A stretch of DNA of 41,748 bases from Prevotella sp. (lineage in GTDB: Bacteria; Bacteroidota; Bacteroidia; Bacteroidales; Bacteroidaceae), in NCBI GenBank assembly GCA_022771265.1, contig JALFCG010000089.1:1-41748 (forward strand). The letters run 5' to 3'. The notes beneath the pieces are model-generated. The model saw only the letters and a list, made by a program, of their open reading frames with translations, did no database searches and had not been told where the DNA came from. Made by a program: the position numbers and the translations under genes. Below, one piece after another: positions 35,820-41,748 of the stretch (positions within the stretch are counted from its first letter, which is position 1; each line of letters starts with the position of its first letter).

Positions 35820-36272
35820 TTAACCAATGGTGACCAATGTGGCGCCTTCCATAACGGAATCGCCCTGATTAACTAAAATAGAAGTGACGGTACCGCTGTT
35901 TTCTGCCTCGATGTTGTTCTGCATCTTCATTGCCTCAAGCACAACGACAGTGTCCCCGACGTTCACCTTGTCTCCAACCTTTACGTTCACTGAAGAGATT
36001 GTACCTGGCAGTGGGGCCTTTACTGGCGTGCCGGATCCGGCTGGTGCTGCAGGTGCGGCGGGAGCGGCTGGGCGGGCAGCAGGGGCAGGGGTGGCAACAG
36101 GAGTGGGGACAGCAACCTTCGGGCGGGATATAGCCTTTGCAGGATTGATAGGCTGCTTCAGTTCTACCTCGAAAGGAATGCCATTGACAGAAACCTTTGC
36201 GACATTTCCTTCCATTTCCTCTATTTCGACTTCATAGTCAACACCTTGTACTTTATATTCAAACTTGTTCAT
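35820..36272 (-). CDS. Biotin carrier protein of a decarboxylase (biotin/lipoyl domain)
   Basis: A 150-residue protein with three parts: an N-terminal beta region (FEYKVQGVDYEVEIEEMEGN, residues 4-23), a flexible Ala/Pro linker (about 54-80, PAAPAAPAGSG at its end) and a biotinyl domain (82-150). The biotin-accepting lysine is K116 in VLEAMKMQN. It carries CO2 between the carboxyltransferase (alpha) subunit, which is not in this window, and OadB. Confidence 0.93.
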   Translation of the reverse strand: MNKFEYKVQGVDYEVEIEEMEGNVAKVSVNGIPFEVELKQPINPAKAISRPKVAVPTPVATPAPAARPAAPAAPAAPAGSGTPVKAPLPGTISSVNVKVGDKVNVGDTVVVLEAMKMQNNIEAENSGTVTSILVNQGDSVMEGATLVTIG

Positions 36273-36327
36273 AATGTCTTAAATACTTTTTTGCTTTAAT
36301 ATTTTTTATACTTCAATTTCCAGAAGA

Positions 36328-37293
36328 TTATTCGTGGAACTGTGTCATCAACGGTAACTCCATGTTCCAGTCAGTATTCTTCGGCTTGATGGTGATTACA
36401 CCGCTCTCGACGTCATGGACGTTGTCTTGGTATTGCTTCAGGGCCATTGCAATGACAGCCATATATATTTCCTTGTCAATACCCTTGGTCTTAAGACCGT
36501 CTTGCAGGATGGTGCTGGTCTTGGAAGCTACTTCTATAGTCTTCTCAACAGTTTTCACACCAACCTTGACAGGTTGTATTTTGGCTACAGCGGAACGATG
36601 CCGCATGAAGATTCCAAAAAGAGTGAAGAACACAAACAACAGTGCGAGGCAGAAGAACACGATGCCCATGGCGAGTACTGTTATTCCGAAACCGTGAGGG
36701 TCTTCACGCTTCAGTTTTGCAGTTTTGGTCTCCACGATATCTGTGAGATTGGAGATGCCAGGTGTCACTTGTTCTGTATTTTTCACTACCCATGTCTTCG
36801 ATCCGTCCTTCTGTCGTGCGTATGACACGTTTTCAGCCAGTACAGGTACAGTGACAGAGTCTATGAGTTCTGTCGCATTGCCGCTGTAAAGTCCCACCCA
36901 TGTAGGCTTTGTGTGGTCAATGTCAACATTTAGATGCAGCGAACCCTTTGAAGGCATGCTGTTACAGAAGAGAATCAAGTGTTGGCGACCGCCCATGGAA
37001 GTGCGTGGCTCACCACTTGGAATAGCACTCATGCGCTTCATGCGCTCTGGCACGCTCATCTTTGGATTGAGTACAGAACGGTCGGTGGTTACAAACATTC
37101 CACGCACGTTATAGGTAGTAAACGATACGTTGGCAATTTCTATCCACGCCTCACGTTGACCATATTCATCCTGCAGATTAGCCGTGTTGCTTGTCATCAC
37201 CTCGTTGATTTTGATGCTTTGCTCCACCTGGGCGTGCATCACTGAAGATCCGGCAAGCAACAATGTGCCTAACAGTAATCCGAATTTGTTCAT
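36328..37293 (-). CDS. OadG-like decarboxylase subunit with N-terminal lamin-tail-like domain
   Basis: A 321-residue membrane protein. It has a signal peptide (about 1-21, ending SSVMHA), then a periplasmic domain of about 150 residues with a lamin-tail-domain pattern (IKINEVMTSNT and EAWIEIANVSFTTYNVRGMF). One transmembrane helix follows (203-230), where the OadG-like part begins, with a cytoplasmic tail. Classical OadG subunits are about 80-100 residues, so this is a fusion. OadG-type subunits assemble alpha and beta; the LTD could anchor or sense outside the membrane. It sits 55 bases before the biotin carrier gene. Confidence 0.8.
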   Translation of the reverse strand: MNKFGLLLGTLLLAGSSVMHAQVEQSIKINEVMTSNTANLQDEYGQREAWIEIANVSFTTYNVRGMFVTTDRSVLNPKMSVPERMKRMSAIPSGEPRTSMGGRQHLILFCNSMPSKGSLHLNVDIDHTKPTWVGLYSGNATELIDSVTVPVLAENVSYARQKDGSKTWVVKNTEQVTPGISNLTDIVETKTAKLKREDPHGFGITVLAMGIVFFCLALLFVFFTLFGIFMRHRSAVAKIQPVKVGVKTVEKTIEVASKTSTILQDGLKTKGIDKEIYMAVIAMALKQYQDNVHDVESGVITIKPKNTDWNMELPLMTQFHE

Positions 37294-37333
37294 TTGTGTA
37301 CGATTATAATTATTTATTGTTAGAAGTCAATTG

Positions 37334-39019
37334 TTATGCTCCGCAGCAGAGAAGGATGATTACCTGTGCTGTGAAGATGCGCAGGAACATGCTCAACGGA
37401 TACACCGTAGAATAGCCAACGGCTGGAGCCTCGGTGGAACAAGACTGGTTGGCGTATGCCAATGCAGGCGGGTCTGTATATGTGCCGGCGAGCATTCCCA
37501 TGATGGTAAAATAGTTGAACTTATATTTCAGGCGGGCTATTGTACCTATTATTAATATAGGTATGACTGTAATTAAGAATCCGGTATATACATATTTCAA
37601 GCCGTCTCCCTGTATGACTGTCTCAAGGAATCCCGCTCCAGCCTTGATGCCTACACTTGCAAGGAACAGGACAAGTCCAATCTCCCTCAACATCATGTTT
37701 GCACTCGTAGTGGTATAGGTGACAAGGTGTATCTTGTAACCGTATCGTCCGATGAGGATTGCGATGATAAGCGGGCCTCCGGCAATACCTAACTTCATTG
37801 GAACAGGCATTCCGGGAATGGCAAACGGTAACGATCCGAAAATGATGCCAATCACTACTCCAAGGAATATGGTGGCAATGTTCGGAGCCTCGAGACGTTT
37901 GATAGAGTTGCCGAGAACGTCGGCGACACGGCTTACGAGGTCTTCAGGCCCGACAACCATCACGCGGTCGCCGACCTGCAACGGCAGGCGAGGACTGGCG
38001 AAAAGCTCCATTCCTTGACGGGTGATGCGTGTTACATTGACTCCGAAAGCTCGTGAGAAGTGCATTTGGCCAAGAGTCTTTCCATTGATGGATGGCTTTG
38101 TGACAAGAATGCGCCTTGACACCATCGGTTGGTCGGTCTTCTCCCATTCAACCTGTATCTCTGGTCCGATGAAAGCTATTATTGCCTCGGCATCAGCTTC
38201 AGCACACACGATGAACAGTTGGTCGCCAAGTTCAAGTACCGTGTTGCGGTTTGGAATGGTGACATGACCATCGTGAAGCAGTCGGGAACAGACGAAGTCA
38301 CGGTTGAGGAAGTCATGAATCTGCATCAGAGTGCGTCCGGCGAGGTAGGAGTTTGTCACCTGAATGTGCATCTGGTGAGGCTTGACATGAATGTCCTCGG
38401 CATTTGCTGCTTTCAGTTCCTGTTCCTCCTTGTCAAGGCTGACACGGCAGATGAAGCGTATGGCAATCGTCGCACCGATGATTCCCACAACGCCGAGAGG
38501 ATAAGCACAGGCATATCCCGATGCAATCTGGGGCAGGTTGTCTGTAAAGACACTGTTAAGAGCCTCGTTTGCGGCACCAAGACCAGGCGTGTTGGTGACA
38601 GCACCGTAAAGAGTTCCAACCATCATCGGCAGGTTGTGCGGATTGCTTGTGTCGAAGAAGAGATAGTAGCAGGCAAACATCACCGCTATGTTCAGCAATA
38701 CTGTGCTGGTGGCAAGGAGGTTTAGGGTGACTCCTCCCTTTCGGAAACTTTCAAAGAATCCAGGCCCTACCTGCAGACCAATCATAAACACAAACAGGAT
38801 AAGTCCAAAATCCTGAATAAACGTAATGATGTTGACCGGAGCCGTCAGGCCAAAATGCCCGGCAACGATTCCGGCAAAGAGGACGAATGTTACGCCCAAC
38901 GCGATACCTCCAAACTTTATCTTACCCAAGAGCACACCAATAGCTATGACCAAAGCATAAAGAAGCGCAATATGGGCTACTGATTCAGTTGAGGTGAACA
39001 GATTAATTAGCCATTCCAT
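37334..39019 (-). CDS. AspT/YidE-type transporter with two TrkA-C domains
   Basis: A 561-residue membrane protein of the aspartate:alanine exchanger family. Two membrane halves (about 10-190 and 380-560) flank two regulatory TrkA_C domains (about 205-370, with [16 protein letters not shown] and [17 protein letters not shown]). Duplicated signatures are [17 protein letters not shown] and [17 protein letters not shown], plus [13 protein letters not shown] and [10 protein letters not shown]. The substrate is unknown; its position upstream of decarboxylase genes suggests a dicarboxylate or amino-acid exchanger. It lies 40 bases before the OadG-like gene and starts the group. Confidence 0.88.
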   Translation of the reverse strand: MEWLINLFTSTESVAHIALLYALVIAIGVLLGKIKFGGIALGVTFVLFAGIVAGHFGLTAPVNIITFIQDFGLILFVFMIGLQVGPGFFESFRKGGVTLNLLATSTVLLNIAVMFACYYLFFDTSNPHNLPMMVGTLYGAVTNTPGLGAANEALNSVFTDNLPQIASGYACAYPLGVVGIIGATIAIRFICRVSLDKEEQELKAANAEDIHVKPHQMHIQVTNSYLAGRTLMQIHDFLNRDFVCSRLLHDGHVTIPNRNTVLELGDQLFIVCAEADAEAIIAFIGPEIQVEWEKTDQPMVSRRILVTKPSINGKTLGQMHFSRAFGVNVTRITRQGMELFASPRLPLQVGDRVMVVGPEDLVSRVADVLGNSIKRLEAPNIATIFLGVVIGIIFGSLPFAIPGMPVPMKLGIAGGPLIIAILIGRYGYKIHLVTYTTTSANMMLREIGLVLFLASVGIKAGAGFLETVIQGDGLKYVYTGFLITVIPILIIGTIARLKYKFNYFTIMGMLAGTYTDPPALAYANQSCSTEAPAVGYSTVYPLSMFLRIFTAQVIILLCCGA

Positions 39020-39045
39020 AATATACTATGTTTTTTTTTGCGCTG

Positions 39046-39053
39046 CAAAATTA
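39046..39053 (-). promoter_or_regulatory. Promoter -7 element for the transporter/decarboxylase group
   Basis: The minus strand reads TAATTTTG (TAnnTTTG), 26 bases before the start codon at 39019. Confidence 0.6.
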
Positions 39054-39178
39054 GCCAAAATATTACTCATTTTATCATTTTTGTGCAACAATTTTTAAAA
39101 GAATGCCCAACTTTTTGAATATTTCACAATTTTAGGCATTTTTATTTCGGTTTTTATATAAATACAAAAATTATTCGC

Positions 39179-39186
39179 TATCTTTG
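39179..39186 (+). promoter_or_regulatory. Promoter -7 element for mutA-mutB
   Basis: TATCTTTG matches TAnnTTTG. It gives a leader of roughly 90 bases before the mutA ATG at 39281. Nothing else recognisable is in the 39020-39280 gap. Confidence 0.6.
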
Positions 39187-39280
39187 CACCGCAATTTCGT
39201 GCCATGTCATACAATGGCACAAATGGTTTATGTCTATTACGACTAAAATAAACTTATATAATAATTTAAAACAACCGACT

Positions 39281-41134
39281 ATGTCAGACATTAAGGAAAA
39301 ACTCTTTACCGAGTTTACAGCGCCTACCAAGCAGGAATGGCTTGACAAGATTCAGGCTGACCTGAAAGGTGCAGATTTCAACAAGAAACTGGTATGGAGA
39401 ACTAATGAGGGTTTCGACATGCAACCCTTCTACCTCAGAGAAGACATCGAGGGACTCGCAACCCCGAATGCTCTCCCTGGCGAGTTCCCGTTCGTACGTG
39501 GTAACAAAAAGGACAACAACATCTGGCGAGTACGTCAGAACATCGTTGCCGACGATGCCAAGACAGCCAATGCAAAGGCTCTTGACATCCTTAATAAGGG
39601 CATCGACTCTTTGGGATTCTCCATCAAGGGCAACGACGTTAGCGCCGAATTCATCGACACGTTGCTTGAAGGCGTCTGCCTCGAGTGCATCGATGTCAAC
39701 TTCTCTACTTGTCAGTGCCACACTCTTGAACTGGCTCAGATTCTCGTGGCTTACTTCGAAAAGAAGGGGTATGACAAGGAGAAAATCAAAGGCTCTATCG
39801 CTTTCGACCCGATAGCAAAGATTCTAATGAAGGGTAAGGATGCAGCATTGATGGTGGCAAAGGCAAAGGAAATAGTAGAAGTACTGAAAGACTATCGTCA
39901 CTTCCGCTGCATTGCAGTTAACTCTGACGCGCTCAACAATTCTGGAGCATACATCGTGCAGGAGTTGGGTTATGCCCTCGCTTGGGGTAACGAATATCTG
40001 CATCAGATGGTAGAGGCTGGTGTTGAGCCAACCCTCGCTGCAAGTAAGATTAAGTTCAACATGGGCATCTCGGAGAACTATTTTATGGAGATAGCAAAGT
40101 TCCGTGCCGCCCGCATGCTTTGGGCAGAGATTGTAAGGCAGTATGAGCCAAAATGTGACTGCGCATGCAAGATGATGGTCAACGCTACCACCTCTTCTTA
40201 TAATATGACTGTCTTCGACAGTTATGTCAACCTCCTCCGTACACAGACCGAAACCATGTCGGCTGCGCTGGCTGGAGTTTATTCAATCGTTGTTCGTCCA
40301 TTCGACGATGCTTATCAGTCACCAACAGACTTCTCTGAGCGTATTGCTCGCAACCAGCAGCTCCTGCTTAAGGAAGAGAGCCATTTCGACAAGGTCGTTG
40401 ACCCGTCTGCCGGTTCTTACTTCATTGAGGAGCTTACTAATTCGCTTGCCGATGCCGCATGGAAGATATTCCTCAAGGTGGAGGACGAGGGTGGATTCCT
40501 TGCTGCTGCCAAGGCAGGCACCGTACAGGACGACATTAACGCCACCAACCAGAAGCGTCACGTTGACGCAGCCAAGCGTAAGGAGTTCCTGCTTGGCACC
40601 AACCAGTTCCCGAACTTCACAGAACTCTCCGAGGGCAAGCGCGCAAAGAAATGCTGCTGCTCTTGCTCTAATCAAGAGGAGACCCCGCTGAAGAAGATTT
40701 CTTCCACACGTCTTGCCGCTGACTTTGAAGACCTCCGCATCGCCGTTGAGGAGAGTGGTAAGACTCCAAAGGCGTTTATGCTTACCATCGGCAATCTCGC
40801 CATGCGTCAGGCCCGTGCACAGTTCAGCTGCAACTTCCTCGCTTGCGCCGGTTACAAGGTGATTGACAACCTTGGCTTCAAGACAGTTGAGGAGGGTGTT
40901 GACGCTGCGCTTGCTGCTGGTGCCGACATCGTTGTCATCTGCTCGAGCGACGATGAGTATGCAGAGTATGCCGTTCCGGCATTCAAGTATCTCGACGGTC
41001 GTGCAATATTCATCGTGGCAGGTGCTCCGGCTTGTATGGACGACCTCAAGGCCGCTGGTATTGAGAATTTCATCCACGTGCGTTGCAATGTGCTTGAGAC
41101 ACTGAAAGAATATAACCAGAAGTTGGGAATCTAA
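39281..41134 (+). CDS. mutA: Methylmalonyl-CoA mutase small (beta) subunit
   Basis: The non-catalytic partner of MutB in the B12-dependent interconversion of succinyl-CoA and methylmalonyl-CoA. The start at 39281 (MSDIKEKLFTEFTAPTKQEW) gives 617 residues; the longer frame from 39230 adds 17 residues from the leader. The N-terminal TIM-barrel domain reaches about residue 450 (VDPSAGSYFIEELT near its end). The C-terminal B12-fold begins near 490 (TPKAFMLTIGNLAMRQARAQF) and lacks the DxHxxG cobalamin-binding motif, as expected for this subunit. A cysteine cluster CCCSC (458-462) lies in the linker. mutB starts 14 bases later. Confidence 0.95.
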   Translation: MSDIKEKLFTEFTAPTKQEWLDKIQADLKGADFNKKLVWRTNEGFDMQPFYLREDIEGLATPNALPGEFPFVRGNKKDNNIWRVRQNIVADDAKTANAKALDILNKGIDSLGFSIKGNDVSAEFIDTLLEGVCLECIDVNFSTCQCHTLELAQILVAYFEKKGYDKEKIKGSIAFDPIAKILMKGKDAALMVAKAKEIVEVLKDYRHFRCIAVNSDALNNSGAYIVQELGYALAWGNEYLHQMVEAGVEPTLAASKIKFNMGISENYFMEIAKFRAARMLWAEIVRQYEPKCDCACKMMVNATTSSYNMTVFDSYVNLLRTQTETMSAALAGVYSIVVRPFDDAYQSPTDFSERIARNQQLLLKEESHFDKVVDPSAGSYFIEELTNSLADAAWKIFLKVEDEGGFLAAAKAGTVQDDINATNQKRHVDAAKRKEFLLGTNQFPNFTELSEGKRAKKCCCSCSNQEETPLKKISSTRLAADFEDLRIAVEESGKTPKAFMLTIGNLAMRQARAQFSCNFLACAGYKVIDNLGFKTVEEGVDAALAAGADIVVICSSDDEYAEYAVPAFKYLDGRAIFIVAGAPACMDDLKAAGIENFIHVRCNVLETLKEYNQKLGI

Positions 41135-41148
41135 ATTTTTGAATAGTC

Positions 41149-41748
41149 ATGAGAAAGAATTTTAAAGATATCAATATTTATGCCGGCATCAAGAACGAGA
41201 ACGGTGCCGAGTGGCAGAAGGCTAACGGTATCGCTCCCAACTGGAAGACTCCTGAGCATATCGAAGTAAAGCCCGTTTATACCAAGGAAGACCTTGAAGG
41301 CATGGAACACCTCGACTTCACTGCAGGCATTCCTCCTTATCTCCGTGGTCCGTACTCAATGATGTACCCGTTCCGCCCTTGGACCATCCGTCAGTATGCC
41401 GGATTCTCCACAGCCGAAGAGTCGAACGCGTTCTATCGCCGTAACCTCGCCTCCGGACAGAAGGGTCTGTCAGTGGCATTCGACCTCCCCACCCATCGTG
41501 GCTACGACCCCGACAACGAGCGTGTGGTAGGTGATGTTGGTAAGGCTGGTGTGTCTATCTGTAACGAGGAGAACATGAAGGTCCTCTTCGACGGTATTCC
41601 ACTCAACAAGATGTCGGTGTCAATGACAATGAACGGTGCCGTTCTTCCTATCCTCGCCTTCTATATCGTGGCAGGACTGGAGCAGGGCGCAAAGCTCGAG
41701 GAAATGGCAGGTACTATCCAAAACGACATCCTCAAGGAGTTCATGGTG
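41149..41748 (+). CDS. mutB: Methylmalonyl-CoA mutase large (alpha) subunit, N-terminal part (3' truncated)
   Basis: The catalytic mutase subunit, cut by the window end after 200 codons. The visible N-terminus carries the CoA-binding barrel signatures: [33 protein letters not shown], starting near residue 61, then [18 protein letters not shown] and [18 protein letters not shown]. The B12-binding domain would lie beyond the window. It starts 14 bases after mutA, in the same operon. Confidence 0.96.
   Translation, partial: MRKNFKDINIYAGIKNENGAEWQKANGIAPNWKTPEHIEVKPVYTKEDLEGMEHLDFTAGIPPYLRGPYSMMYPFRPWTIRQYAGFSTAEESNAFYRRNLASGQKGLSVAFDLPTHRGYDPDNERVVGDVGKAGVSICNEENMKVLFDGIPLNKMSVSMTMNGAVLPILAFYIVAGLEQGAKLEEMAGTIQNDILKEFMV

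Noticed and set aside
39230..39280. A 17-residue N-terminal extension of MutA.
   Set aside because: It translates the A/T-rich mRNA leader. Family homology begins near MSDIKEKLF.

Overview
The window is from a Bacteroidota chromosome, most likely order Bacteroidales and Prevotella-like. The evidence is repeated Bacteroidota -7 promoter elements (TAnnTTTG) upstream of transcription units, weak Shine-Dalgarno signals, and a gene set typical of that group: a C-terminally extended IF3, a DUF4924 protein, RNase Y next to ZapA, a secreted C1B peptidase, and methylmalonyl-CoA mutase with a Na+-pumping decarboxylase. It holds about 39 genes, two of them cut by the window edges. I saw no rRNA, tRNA, insertion sequence, phage or CRISPR array, and no stretch over 300 bases without a gene.

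Layout. 1-4021: end of cobD/cbiB (cobamide synthesis), ligA, then the translation operon [12 protein letters not shown] closed by a terminator. 4022-10422: an NHLP/Nif11-type peptide export cassette made of a very small leader-like peptide, a short HlyD-like adaptor, a C39 peptidase/permease/ATPase, a second permease/ATPase, an RsbW-like kinase and a STAS antagonist. 10420-14468: rfbA (minus), an unrecognised conserved-looking protein, a ZapB-like coiled coil, zapA and rny. 14469-24010: recJ-recQ, a secreted C1B peptidase and pepP on the minus strand, patatin on plus, and a GHMP-kinase/nucleotidyltransferase fusion on minus. 24230-24811: an ECF sigma factor. 24822-32803: a tightly packed minus-strand run of ten genes (LysE-type exporter, DUF4924, rfbD, prfC, tsaC, clc, fmt, two small ORFs, rpe). 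32933-33913: a ROK kinase. 33982-39019: a LuxR-type regulator, Na+-translocating decarboxylase beta, biotin carrier and LTD-OadG subunits, and an AspT/YidE-type transporter. 39281-end: mutA and the start of mutB.

The most unusual locus is the export cassette at 4097-10359. The peptide gene has a Nif11/NHLP-like leader ending in a double-glycine motif, but the stop codon directly follows Gly-Gly, so there is no core peptide for the intact C39 protease to release. No maturation enzyme lies nearby. The cassette instead ends in an RsbW/STAS partner-switch pair with no visible sigma factor or phosphatase. This could be a coreless signal peptide, a leader acting in trans, a C-terminal Gly-Gly conjugation tag, or a decayed precursor.

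Metabolically, cobD, mutA/mutB and the decarboxylase subunits fit a B12-dependent succinate/propionate pathway. The decarboxylase alpha (carboxyltransferase) subunit is not in the window. A family of purine-rich heptad repeats (TGAAGAR) sits at or just after the stop codons of five genes and forms long hairpins at three of those places. Two small ORFs are tucked between fmt and rpe.
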